Positions 20,556-27,430 of a stretch of DNA of 34,534 nt are shown here, piece after piece. Positions within the stretch are counted from its first letter, which is position 1; every line of letters begins with the position of its first letter. A program made the translations under genes and the position numbers. Source of the stretch: a virus; IMG/VR virus record IMGVR_UViG_3300028399_000023, positions 1 to 34,534 of that record; one strand, given 5' to 3'. The notes under the pieces are model-generated. The model was not told the DNA's origin. It did not search any database and was given only the letters and a program-made list of their open reading frames with translations.

Positions 20556-20634
20556 GTGAATGTCCTCTGTTGGTGGTTGTTGATAAGTCCACCCCAGCCC
20601 CGCAATGGGGCCAGGGCTGACTGTGGGAGAGGGC

Positions 20635-21174
20635 CTACTGAATCGGCCCGATCTGCGGGGCCTGTTCCAGGTTGAGCCGCATCCATTCATCCTTGTGCTG
20701 CTGTACCTCCTGGACACAGGCCTCCCTGTTGAGCGGATTGAGTTTAACCCGGAGACACTGCTCTTCCGAATCGGATTCGATCGTGTCCGGCAGCAGCATG
20801 GTGCTCTTCTGGTCGTTGCTGCCAAAGAACAACACCACCAGATCCTTCGGATCCGCCTCCTTCTCGTCCTGTTCGGAGATCTGCATCAGTCCCGCGATGA
20901 TCAGCTCAGCCACCTCTCCGTGCCCTGCCGGCAGAAACTTCTCCGGCACCAGGGCCAGTGAAAGGCACTCGAGGGCGCCCAAAGTCCCGTCAGGCAGGTT
21001 GCCGCTGATCACCCCGCGCCCCACCATCTGCGGCACCAAGGTGCCCAGCTCTTCCAGCCCATTGACCTCGAACTGGATCTTGATGTTCAGCAGCTTGCTG
21101 ACCGTCGCGAGCGTTATCAGCTCTCCCGCATTGAACACCGCATGGTCCAGCTTCTTGATGAGTTTACCAGCCAT
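20635..21174 (-). CDS. Hypothetical acidic protein
   Basis: 179 residues. Helical N-terminus (MAGKLIKKLDHAVFNAGELITLATVSKLL), then a mixed region (ELGTLVPQMVGRGVISGNLPDGTLGALECLSLALVP) and an acidic stretch EQDEKEADPKDLVVLFFG. The end QQHKDEWMRLNLEQAPQIGPIQ has no known motif. GAGGAGGTG precedes the ATG. A variant of the repeated leader seen at 21778 and 22111 lies just upstream. Confidence 0.55.
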   Translation of the reverse strand: MAGKLIKKLDHAVFNAGELITLATVSKLLNIKIQFEVNGLEELGTLVPQMVGRGVISGNLPDGTLGALECLSLALVPEKFLPAGHGEVAELIIAGLMQISEQDEKEADPKDLVVLFFGSNDQKSTMLLPDTIESDSEEQCLRVKLNPLNREACVQEVQQHKDEWMRLNLEQAPQIGPIQ

Positions 21175-21236
21175 GATTCACCTCCTCTAGTTGGTTGGCG
21201 TTGGTTGCAGCCATCCCTGGCTATGCGGAACAGTCC

Positions 21237-21506
21237 TCAGCCGTCGACTGGCTGATCTGACTGCACCTCCTCCAGCTTCACACGATAAAGAAAGACGTTT
21301 TCTCCAGCTTGGTAGGTGTGGGGCTCAGTGTACACCGGCCGCTCCAGCAAGACCGACGCTGCACAGTAATCATCTCTGTGCAACCCCCAGTGGACTCCGT
21401 CAGGGCCGCAGATCCCCGGCACGGTCTCCACCACCTGCCCCACCAGCTGGTCCCGGTACTGGAAGAATCCGTCTTCCTCATGCACGTCCGCGATCTTCAC
21501 CTTCAT
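21237..21506 (-). CDS. Hypothetical small protein
   Basis: 89 residues, beta-rich (MKVKIADVHEEDGFFQYRDQLVGQVVETVPG ... GLHRDDYCAASVLLERP ... GENVFLYRVKLEEV). The pattern resembles small barrel domains but no family is recognised. It stands between two genes that carry a repeated leader. AGGGGGTG precedes the ATG. Confidence 0.55.
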   Translation of the reverse strand: MKVKIADVHEEDGFFQYRDQLVGQVVETVPGICGPDGVHWGLHRDDYCAASVLLERPVYTEPHTYQAGENVFLYRVKLEEVQSDQPVDG

Positions 21507-21521
21507 TACACACCCCCTTCG

Positions 21522-21776
21522 TTAGAGAAGTTCCTTCAGGTTGTTCAGGGATTCCACCGCCTGACGCGAACTGGCATCCAGGAACACCACCCCCAGGAAC
21601 TCACTGTTCTTTCCGATGACATCCACGCGCAGGGCAGGGATTTCTACAGAGACCACCAGCATGTTGTCACGGGCAGTGGGAATCAGAACGGCTTCACCCT
21701 CAATCGACTCGTGGTCCTCAACGTATTCCGCCGCACCACGAACGTTACTAGCAATGTTTTTCAGATACTCAGACAT
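21522..21776 (-). CDS. Hypothetical small protein (paralogue A?)
   Basis: 84 residues from MSEYLKNIASN; GAGGTG lies 6 bases upstream in a 28-bp leader that recurs before the next gene. The product has GAAEYVEDHESIEGEAVLIP, which loosely matches GEAEYFDEQGSTEVEYLPAL in the neighbouring protein, so the two may be diverged duplicates. No family is recognised. The in-frame GTG three codons earlier lies within the ribosome site. Confidence 0.55.
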   Translation of the reverse strand: MSEYLKNIASNVRGAAEYVEDHESIEGEAVLIPTARDNMLVVSVEIPALRVDVIGKNSEFLGVVFLDASSRQAVESLNNLKELL

Positions 21777-21777
21777 G

Positions 21778-22138
21778 GCAATCACCTCTGTTGGTTGGTG
21801 TTGGTTAAGCCCTCCCTGGCAACAATGTCCTTAGCTGCTCACATATTCATACAGAGCAGCAAACTTGTAGGCCACTTCAGCCTCTTCCTTCCGCGGAAAC
21901 ACAAATCGCGACTCGTTGTGTATTGCGTCGTAGGCTTCCAGTGTCAACTGCTGATTGTCATTGTAGTACAGCGCAACAAACGAACCGTTGTTGCTGTAGG
22001 CAACCAGTGCAGGCAGATATTCGACCTCAGTGCTTCCTTGCTCATCAAAATACTCTGCCTCACCATTAACCTCGTCATTAACACGATTCATATAGTGCAG
22101 CAGTTCCATAGCAATCACCTCTGTTGGTTGGTGTTGGT
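21778..22138. repeat. 28-bp repeated gene leader
   Basis: Bases 21778-21805 and 22111-22138 are identical and sit directly before the starts at 21776 and 22109. On the minus strand each reads ACCAACACCAACCAACAGAG and on into the GAGGTG ribosome site. Degenerate copies precede the genes at 21174 (near 21187-21210) and 20555 (near 20564-20585). A shared translation enhancer, an RNA-binding site, or the trace of tandem gene duplication could explain it. Confidence 0.65.
21831..22109 (-). CDS. Hypothetical small protein (paralogue B?)
   Basis: 92 residues from MELLHYMNRVNDEVNGEAEYF. The ORF is open 20 codons further, but that part is the leader with the repeated GAGGTG sequence, so the later ATG was chosen. 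It is a mixed strand/helix acidic protein (SNNGSFVALYYNDNQQLTLEAYDAI, FPRKEEAEVAYKFAALYEYVSS), possibly a diverged copy of the protein at 21522-21776. It is the first gene after the 0.7-kb non-coding stretch. Confidence 0.55.
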   Translation of the reverse strand: MELLHYMNRVNDEVNGEAEYFDEQGSTEVEYLPALVAYSNNGSFVALYYNDNQQLTLEAYDAIHNESRFVFPRKEEAEVAYKFAALYEYVSS

Positions 22139-22637
22139 AGTACGGATGGACACTCCACAGAATGCCCATCCCACTACCACCTGGGGCGCCACTCCCAGGA
22201 AGTAGCGGGGCCAGCCTTACGCCTGCAGTTATTGCGTGGGGTGGGATCTGACAACCAGGAAAGGAAGCTGTTGTTCTTGGACCGACCGCACTAAAACCGA
22301 GTTACTTGCTGCGTGGCAGAGCAACCCGCTCCCTTCCCCGGCCAGTTATCCCCTGCCGTGCAATCTGGCACAGGCTTTCTGGCCCATCCCGAATATAGCG
22401 CCGGGTTCGCTTCAGGCTTGGGCAGCTGATGCGTCGCGCATCCTGGCACCCATCGCATCTCTGCGGCCTGCCTACTCATCGCGTGTCGGGTTCACCAGCG
22501 GCTCCCACATTGCGCCCAGTAGGCACCCCGTTCCCGAGGATTCGCCGGTAACAGCCCCATATAATAGGTGGCTCCGGCTGGCGTCCCTCCAGAGGCCTGA
22601 GCCCATAGCTGCTAGGCTTGGAGGCGGGGGGCTTTCC

Positions 22638-22655
22638 TATATATATATATATATA
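22638..22655. repeat. (TA)9 dinucleotide tract
   Basis: Eighteen bases of perfect alternating TA in an otherwise GC-rich stretch. It would melt easily or extrude a cruciform, fitting a DNA-unwinding element. It also contains TATATA promoter-like words. It lies 190 bases from the end of the primase-helicase gene. Confidence 0.7.
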
Positions 22656-22705
22656 AGGTAGCGACATCCCCATTGGCCCGTATCATATGGCACTATGGCC
22701 CCCGG

Positions 22706-22741
22706 AACAACAACTTAATTTTCAAAGAAAACAACAACTTA
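22706..22741. repeat. Two 12-bp direct repeats (iteron-like)
   Basis: AACAACAACTTA occurs at 22706-22717 and 22730-22741, a 24-base period, separated by an AT-rich ATTTTCAAAGAA segment. Spacing near two helical turns would place both on the same DNA face for a binding protein. Only two copies are present. Confidence 0.5.
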
Positions 22742-22773
22742 CACACGCTCTCTCGCCCCCTCTCGCCGCCGCC

Positions 22774-22790
22774 CCTGGCCCGGGGCCAGG
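22774..22790. repeat. GC-rich hairpin
   Basis: CCTGGCC (22774-22780) pairs with GGCCAGG (22784-22790) over a CGG loop. On the minus strand it follows the primase stop by about 55 bases, but a T-run is lacking directly after it. It may stabilise the 3' end of the primase transcript or belong to the origin-like region. Confidence 0.5.
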
Positions 22791-22817
22791 AGAGCGCCAG
22801 GGAGGGCCGGAACCCCG

Positions 22818-22846
22818 CTAGAAGCCCCTGCGAGGGGCTCCTCTAG
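22818..22846 (-). terminator. Hairpin over the primase stop codon
   Basis: AGCCCCT/AGGGGCT (22823-22829, 22833-22839) with a 3-base loop is extended by CTAGA/TCTAG (22818-22822, 22842-22846). The outer arm includes the primase-helicase stop codon. No T-run follows on the minus strand, so factor-independent termination is doubtful; it could pause ribosomes or protect mRNA. Confidence 0.4.
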
Positions 22847-24837
22847 TCCTCTCCGCGCCGGTACTTGGGGCGCCGGAGCGCGGCCACCTTGGGGTGGATC
22901 ATGTCCCGCTTGTACTCAGCCGCCCACTGAGCCGGACGCCGCTTCTGCCAGTACTCGATGTTGCGCACCACATACAGCACCTTGGTGCGCCCATCCACGC
23001 TAACGCGCCGACTGACCACCCCGGCCTCATGCAGCACTGTGCCCAGGCTAGTGATCTGCTCGATGTTCTTGTCATAGTGGCGCGCAAAGAGCTCCTTCAG
23101 CTCCTGCATTGAGTAGATGTCCCGCACCAGCGGGATGTTGTCGATATTCAGAATCTCGTCCGGGTACTTGACCAGGGTGTGGGCAAAGTCCTGCTTCTCG
23201 CTGCGCCCCACCTTGATCATCTGCTCCTTGTGTTCATTCATCGGTGCCGGACGGTTGGCGTCGAAGTCAGAACAGTCCACATGATGCAGCAGGTAGTAGT
23301 GAAGATAGGCCGCCCCACCCTCCTTGCGCCAGCGGTCGACCGCCTTGTACACCTCGAACTCCGCCGGTCCACGCACGTTATAGATTGCAAAGCGGCGATC
23401 ATGCTCTTCCAGGTACAGCGCATTGGGGTGGTTGGAGGTCAGCAGATAGTTGATGGTGTCCTGCACTGTGAACTCAGGTACATACTTCTGGTTGATAGTG
23501 ACGGTTTCCTGTGTAATCAGCGATTTCAGGTGGTCCGCCTCCTTGCGTCCACCGAGACCAGTCAGCTCTTCCCCCATGATAAAACTCTTGTTCAGCATCC
23601 AGGTATTGAACTGGCTGTGCAGTTCACGTTCTCCAATCACCTTTCCGTGTTCGCCATAGATGTCCTTCATGATATAGCCCACGAACGACTTCCCAGTTCC
23701 ATGCTGCACTGACCACAACAACACTGCCTGTTTCATTTTGGTTCCAGGATTCTGTATGGGGTAGGCTAGCCACTTCAGGAACCACTCACGGAACCGTTCA
23801 TCCGGAATCATGTGGCGCAGCATGGTTATAAATGGTTTCACCTCTCCTCGCTGTGGTTCCGCCCCCCACCCCTTCCAAGTGTTGACGTATTTTCCTTCTA
23901 CCACCGTGGGCTGCTCTGGGGCATATATGATTCCTTTATACTCCGCTCTTCCCGGCCACTTCAGCCATTCATTGAATGCGCTATATTCACGTGTTCGGTC
24001 CCCGGCGTTCTCAGTAAAAGTCAGGGGTGCGAACAACGTAGAGGCCCAATCCTTACTGACCATTACTCCATTTTCTATATCATAAAAGGTAGGGGGGTTG
24101 GCGAGGACACACAAGCGGCTGTTGATCTCATTCAGAGCAATTCCTCGCAGGGAGGCGGTGACGACCAGCTCTGACAGACTGTTGCCTGCAGCCAGATAGT
24201 CATCCAAGCCCTGCTTCCCGCCATCCTCTGCTGGTGGGATGTTGCCGGTGTAAACCTCTGCACCTAGATTGATCAGTTCACGAGAGAGGGCCAGCATGGC
24301 CTTAATTACATTGCTGTTAGTGACGGTGTCAGAGTCAAAGACAATGAACACCTCTCGATCAGCCCACTCAATCTCATAGAACTCAGGCAGCAAGGAAAGA
24401 GAATGCTTAATCGCACGCCAGCTCCAGACCCCACCCAGTCCAATACAGGGAGTGTCCGCTAGCAGAACTGCGGCGGCGGCCTTCTTCTCGCCTTCTGTGA
24501 TTAGCAGTGAATATTCTGGATCGCGGGCAATTTCTTGCCAGTCCAGAACTGGAGGGAAGTAGAGGTGGGGGCGCTCGCCCTTTGGCTGGACATAGCGCTG
24601 ACCTTTCTTGGCATTACCCTTGGCGAAACTCTTGGGCTCCCCTAACAGGCGGATGCGATAGAAGTCTGTGAGGTTGCCATTGAGGTCGAAGTAGGGGATG
24701 AGGTAGCCGGGACTTTTTCTACTACAACGGGCATAGACGGCGGATTCAGTTAATGGCTTCAGTTTCAGTTCTTGTGCATGTTTCTCAGTCAATCCAGAAC
24801 GGGCAAGATCCTCGAGCATCAACTGTTTTACTGACAT
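22843..24837 (-). CDS. Primase-helicase (DUF3854 Toprim-like plus SF3-like ATPase)
   Basis: 664 residues. The N-terminal half resembles DUF3854: GYLIPYFDLNGNLTDFYRIRL, LLITEGEKKAAAA (E115), FIVFDSD (D168, D170) and a GLDDYLAAG element. The C-terminal half is a DUF5906/SF3-like helicase: WSVQHGTGKSFVG (Walker A at 380-384), IMGEEL as Walker B, then LLTSNHPNALYLEEHDRRFAIYNV with the sensor Asn and arginine finger region. It would prime and unwind DNA at the phage origin. It overlaps the upstream gene by 10 bases. A winged-helix-like end (LGTVLHEAGVVSRRVSVDGR) follows. Confidence 0.85.
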   Translation of the reverse strand: MSVKQLMLEDLARSGLTEKHAQELKLKPLTESAVYARCSRKSPGYLIPYFDLNGNLTDFYRIRLLGEPKSFAKGNAKKGQRYVQPKGERPHLYFPPVLDWQEIARDPEYSLLITEGEKKAAAAVLLADTPCIGLGGVWSWRAIKHSLSLLPEFYEIEWADREVFIVFDSDTVTNSNVIKAMLALSRELINLGAEVYTGNIPPAEDGGKQGLDDYLAAGNSLSELVVTASLRGIALNEINSRLCVLANPPTFYDIENGVMVSKDWASTLFAPLTFTENAGDRTREYSAFNEWLKWPGRAEYKGIIYAPEQPTVVEGKYVNTWKGWGAEPQRGEVKPFITMLRHMIPDERFREWFLKWLAYPIQNPGTKMKQAVLLWSVQHGTGKSFVGYIMKDIYGEHGKVIGERELHSQFNTWMLNKSFIMGEELTGLGGRKEADHLKSLITQETVTINQKYVPEFTVQDTINYLLTSNHPNALYLEEHDRRFAIYNVRGPAEFEVYKAVDRWRKEGGAAYLHYYLLHHVDCSDFDANRPAPMNEHKEQMIKVGRSEKQDFAHTLVKYPDEILNIDNIPLVRDIYSMQELKELFARHYDKNIEQITSLGTVLHEAGVVSRRVSVDGRTKVLYVVRNIEYWQKRRPAQWAAEYKRDMIHPKVAALRRPKYRRGED

Positions 24838-25118
24838 TGTTTTTCTCCCCTCTCCAGCTCAATTGAATCCAGCTTCATCCGAATGCATTCCTCAAGGAAC
24901 TGCGCTCTGGTGTAGCGGGTGGGAGGGGCGGTCGGTTTCTTAATTCCTTTGCGTAACAGCTTGGGTTTGGCCTGATCTTGCTCATATTCGGCAAGGGATT
25001 TCATGTAGTCCTTCATAGCTTTTTTACAATAATTATTGCGCTCTTCAATGTAGGCTTCCATTCGTTCGAACAGCTCGACATCTAGGGAGAAGTTGCTGAC
25101 AAGAGCCTTTGCTTTCAT
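24828..25118 (-). CDS. Ribbon-helix-helix-like regulator (first early gene)
   Basis: 96 residues from MKAKALVSNFSLDVELFERME; GGAGGG lies 9 bases upstream. The strand-helix ALVSNFSLDVELFERMEAYIEE and the later helix TRAQFLEECIRMKLDSIE resemble the two halves of an RHH (Arc/MetJ-like) fold separated by a basic 40-residue insert. An in-frame ATG at 25202 would add 28 residues but has no ribosome site and lies in the loop of an inverted repeat. The gene is first behind the early promoter at 25255-25283, so it may autoregulate by binding the inverted repeats there. The family call is tentative. Confidence 0.5.
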   Translation of the reverse strand: MKAKALVSNFSLDVELFERMEAYIEERNNYCKKAMKDYMKSLAEYEQDQAKPKLLRKGIKKPTAPPTRYTRAQFLEECIRMKLDSIELERGEKQCQ

Positions 25119-25165
25119 GGACTCAGCCCTCCAGGGATCTTCAATTGGTATAGTCTCGAAGGGGG

Positions 25166-25230
25166 TAAGTTTAGATTTTACAGCGTCAGAGTCTTCAAAC
25201 ATTGAAGAAAAACACTGAAATCTAAACTTA
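25166..25230. promoter_or_regulatory. Nested inverted repeats in the early leader
   Basis: TAAGTTTAGATTT (25166-25178) is the exact reverse complement of 25218-25230. The 39-base loop contains a further perfect hairpin CTTCAA/TTGAAG (25193-25207). It lies between the early promoter and the first early gene on the minus strand. It may be an operator for a dimeric regulator or an RNA attenuator. Confidence 0.65.
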
Positions 25231-25248
25231 GGGTGCAGGCACGCCTGG

Positions 25249-25283
25249 CATACGATTATAACGTATGGTGCTGTAAGTGGAAA
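25249..25283 (-). promoter_or_regulatory. Early promoter with palindromic -10 region
   Basis: On the minus strand TATAAT (25260-25255) is a perfect -10 box. TTTCCA (25283-25278) stands 17 bases upstream as a weaker -35 box. The -10 lies inside the inverted repeat CATACG/CGTATG (25249-25254, 25262-25267), a likely operator. Transcription would begin near 25247 and drive the minus-strand early region. A phage or host sigma-70-type polymerase would read it. Confidence 0.6.
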
Positions 25284-25340
25284 CTTACCTGCTAAAGCTG
25301 CATCCAACAGCGTTTGCAGTCGTCAACGTTTTATGCAAAT

Positions 25341-25542
25341 CTTCAAATTATTACCGTTATTTTTTAAGGGGGGTAGCTCTTTCTCTCTCTCTTCTCTATC
25401 TCTTCTTTTTCTCCCCTTCTTTATTCTTCTTTCCAACTTGAAAAATAGAAATTCAGTAATAATTCTGAACTAAGTTCCTAATTTCTTGCAATTATTACTA
25501 AGATATTACTGCGAGAGGCCCTTTTTACGGTAATTTTTGAAG
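25341..25542. repeat. Inverted pair of CTTCAAA...ATTACCGT boxes
   Basis: CTTCAAATTATTACCGT begins at 25341 on the plus strand. CTTCAAAAATTACCGT begins at 25542 on the minus strand. The pair thus flanks the divergent region in opposite orientation, and each is followed by an A/T run and G/C. They look like matched regulatory boxes or phage-specific promoter elements for the two directions. Confidence 0.55.
25377..25434 (+). repeat. Polypyrimidine tract
   Basis: Fifty-six of 58 bases on the plus strand are C or T (only 25398 and 25423 are A). Such asymmetric tracts can form triplex or unpaired structures and act as replication or recombination hot spots, or bind proteins. No coding function is likely. 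Confidence 0.6.
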
Positions 25543-25659
25543 AAAACACTTGCCTTGCAACTAAAAATATAGTAAAGGCCCGGCGCCGCTTCTCCACCCT
25601 CCCATTTGTCACGAAAACTGGGCTGAGATATACAGGGCGCAGCACATAGAGAGGTTGTC

Positions 25660-26106
25660 ATGGCACGCACCAAGAGGTCCACAACAAGCAGCAAGGAATC
25701 ACAACTGGCGCGGGTGATCAACACCTCCCATGAGGTGATGCGGCGTCAGTTGGATGGGCTGCAATTGATTGAAGAGCTAGAGCAGTGTGCACAGAAGTAC
25801 ATTACTATTGAGGAGGAGCTGTGTTCAATTGCGTCTTTGATGAAGCGTACCAAGGACCGCAATGCGCTGAGCAAAATGAAGCATCGTGTGTCAGTGCTCA
25901 AGGCCAGGGCTGATGTTGTTGACCGCGAGGCCTCCCTTCATTTGCGTCGGTTGCGTTTTGTGTTGCCTGAGTACCAGGCAGTCAAGTATGAGGAGCGTGA
26001 TGGTGCAGCCATGAAGAAGAAGGAGCACACTGACAAGGTGATTGATGAGGCACGCAATTTGCTTGAATTGGTGGCTGTGAAACGAGGCGAAATTGCAAAG
26101 CACTAA
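25660..26106 (+). CDS. Probable terminase small subunit
   Basis: 148 residues, highly charged and mostly helical. The N-terminus is basic (MARTKRSTTSSKESQLARVIN) and is followed by helices (HEVMRRQLDGLQLIEELEQ, TIEEELCSIASLMKRTKDRNALSKMKHRVSVLKARADVVDREASLHL). It lies directly before the large terminase subunit and overlaps it by 14 bases, as small subunits usually do. It would recognise the packaging site and feed DNA to TerL. No HTH motif is certain, so the call rests mainly on position and helical character. AGAGAGG precedes the ATG. Confidence 0.6.
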   Translation: MARTKRSTTSSKESQLARVINTSHEVMRRQLDGLQLIEELEQCAQKYITIEEELCSIASLMKRTKDRNALSKMKHRVSVLKARADVVDREASLHLRRLRFVLPEYQAVKYEERDGAAMKKKEHTDKVIDEARNLLELVAVKRGEIAKH

Positions 26107-27430
26107 ACAGGTTTTTGGCTTCCTGGAGAAAGTCCCAGACCTCCCTTCCCATCTCCAGGAAGCATTTTTATATCGCCTGCGTTGGATGGAATCAGCGCGG
26201 GATAACCAACTTCCCCCCTCTGACAACTATCAGACTTGGTTGATCCTTGCTGGTCGTGGATTTGGTAAGACTCGCACCGGAGCTGAGGAATCTGTGTTTC
26301 ATGCAATCTGGAATCCCGGCATCCGTTGTGCGGTTGTTGCTCCGACAATTGGAGATGTACGTGACATTTGTTTTGAGGGGGAGTCCGGCATATTGAATTG
26401 TTTGCCAGAGTCGATGGTGGTGAACTGGAATCGTTCATTACAGGAGCTGACTCTGGTCAATGGCTCTCGCATCAAGGGCTACACGGCTGAGCGTCCGGAT
26501 CGGTTGCGCGGCCCCCAGCACCACTTTGCCTGGGCGGATGAGTTGGCGAGCTGGCAGTATCCAGAGGCCTGGGACCAGCTATTGTTTGGGTTGCGGTTGA
26601 AGTATCCGGACGGACGGGATCCTGCAGTTGTGATTAGCACCACTCCGCGCCCCATTAAGATCATCAAGGATTTGGTTGCTCAAGCCAAGAAGAGCAAGAG
26701 AGTGTTCTTGACTACCGGCTCCACGTTTGAAAACGCTGAGAACCTCTCTCCCGCCATGCTGGAGACATTGAAGCGTCGTTATGAGAATACTCGGTTGGGC
26801 CGACAGGAGTTGTATGCAGAGATTTTGGATGAAGTGGTTGGTGCGTTGTGGACGCACGAGCTATTGGACCGTTTCCGTATGGGGGTTGAGGAGTACAAAA
26901 AGATTGAAGTCGGCCGGACTGTGGTTGGGGTAGACCCTGCAGTGAGTGTGAGTGATCAGAGTGATGAGACTGGCATTGTTGTTGTTTCTAGTGATGTGAT
27001 GCAACTGAATGCGTTTGTGCTGAAGGATGGTTCTGTGAAAGAGAGCCCAGCGCGGTGGGCGGCGCGGGCAGTAGAGCTGTTCTATACTTATAGAGCGGAT
27101 TGCATCGTGGCTGAAGTGAATAATGGTGGGGATTTGGTGGAGCAGGCCATTCGCACGGTGGATCCGAATGTGCCTGTTCGCAAGGTGTGGGCCAGCCGTG
27201 GTAAGCACAAGAGGGCAGAGCCAGTGGCTGCATTGTATGAGCAGGGACGAGTTCACCACGTTGGTGTGTTTCCGACTATGGAAGAGCAGATGTGTGCGAC
27301 CACGACGGAGGGGTTCCAGGGCGAGGGTTCGCCGGACCGAATGGACGCTGCGGTGTGGGCGATTACTGAACTGCTGCTGCCCAAGCTGGAAGACAAGCCG
27401 AAGCCAAGAGTGAGGATTGCATATGTTTAA
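26093..27430 (+). CDS. terL: Terminase large subunit
   Basis: 445 residues with a TTG start and GAGG six bases upstream. The ATPase has AGRGFGKTRTGAE (Walker A, 54-60), HHFAWADELASW (D149-E150) and a coupling motif VISTTPRP. The C-terminal RNase H-like nuclease has VVGVDPAVS (D281), VAEVNNGGD (E341) and DRMDAAVW (near D413). It cuts concatemeric DNA and pumps it into the prohead. The family corresponds to the Terminase_6 type. The only ATG inside the frame comes too late to be the start. Confidence 0.95.
   Translation: MQSTKQVFGFLEKVPDLPSHLQEAFLYRLRWMESARDNQLPPSDNYQTWLILAGRGFGKTRTGAEESVFHAIWNPGIRCAVVAPTIGDVRDICFEGESGILNCLPESMVVNWNRSLQELTLVNGSRIKGYTAERPDRLRGPQHHFAWADELASWQYPEAWDQLLFGLRLKYPDGRDPAVVISTTPRPIKIIKDLVAQAKKSKRVFLTTGSTFENAENLSPAMLETLKRRYENTRLGRQELYAEILDEVVGALWTHELLDRFRMGVEEYKKIEVGRTVVGVDPAVSVSDQSDETGIVVVSSDVMQLNAFVLKDGSVKESPARWAARAVELFYTYRADCIVAEVNNGGDLVEQAIRTVDPNVPVRKVWASRGKHKRAEPVAALYEQGRVHHVGVFPTMEEQMCATTTEGFQGEGSPDRMDAAVWAITELLLPKLEDKPKPRVRIAYV

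Larger units (their letters stand above)
22139..22842. other. Gene-free structured stretch, origin or ncRNA candidate
   Basis: About 700 bases with no credible gene (a plus-strand frame at 22236-22661 has no ribosome site and a random-looking product). Stems include ATCCCAC/GTGGGAT closing about 22167-22248 around CCTGGG/CCCAGG, TTGCT/AGCAA near 22305-22325, GATGCG/CGCATC near 22430-22444, and CCTCCA/TGGAGG near 22589-22625. A (TA)9 tract and a pair of 12-bp direct repeats follow toward the primase gene. This combination next to a primase-helicase gene would suit a replication origin; a long structured RNA leader for the downstream minus-strand genes is the alternative. Confidence 0.4.
25284..25659. 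other. Divergent control region between early and late genes
   Basis: This AT-rich stretch has no gene and separates the minus-strand early genes from the plus-strand packaging genes. It holds a polypyrimidine tract, two inverted CTTCAAA-ATTACCGT boxes, and further ATTACT words at about 25454-25462 (reverse), 25492-25500 and 25504-25511. No convincing consensus promoter was found for the late genes, which may need a phage activator. AGAGAGG before 25660 is the ribosome site of the first late gene. Confidence 0.55.

Noticed and set aside
20556-20825. 90-codon upstream extension of the gene at 20073-20555
   Set aside because: It overlaps the well-formed upstream gene, is Arg/Ser-rich, and the inner ATG has a good GAGGA site.
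22236-22661. 141-codon plus-strand frame in the 0.7-kb gap
   Set aside because: It is isolated on the wrong strand, has no ribosome site, and its product ends in a translated TA tract.
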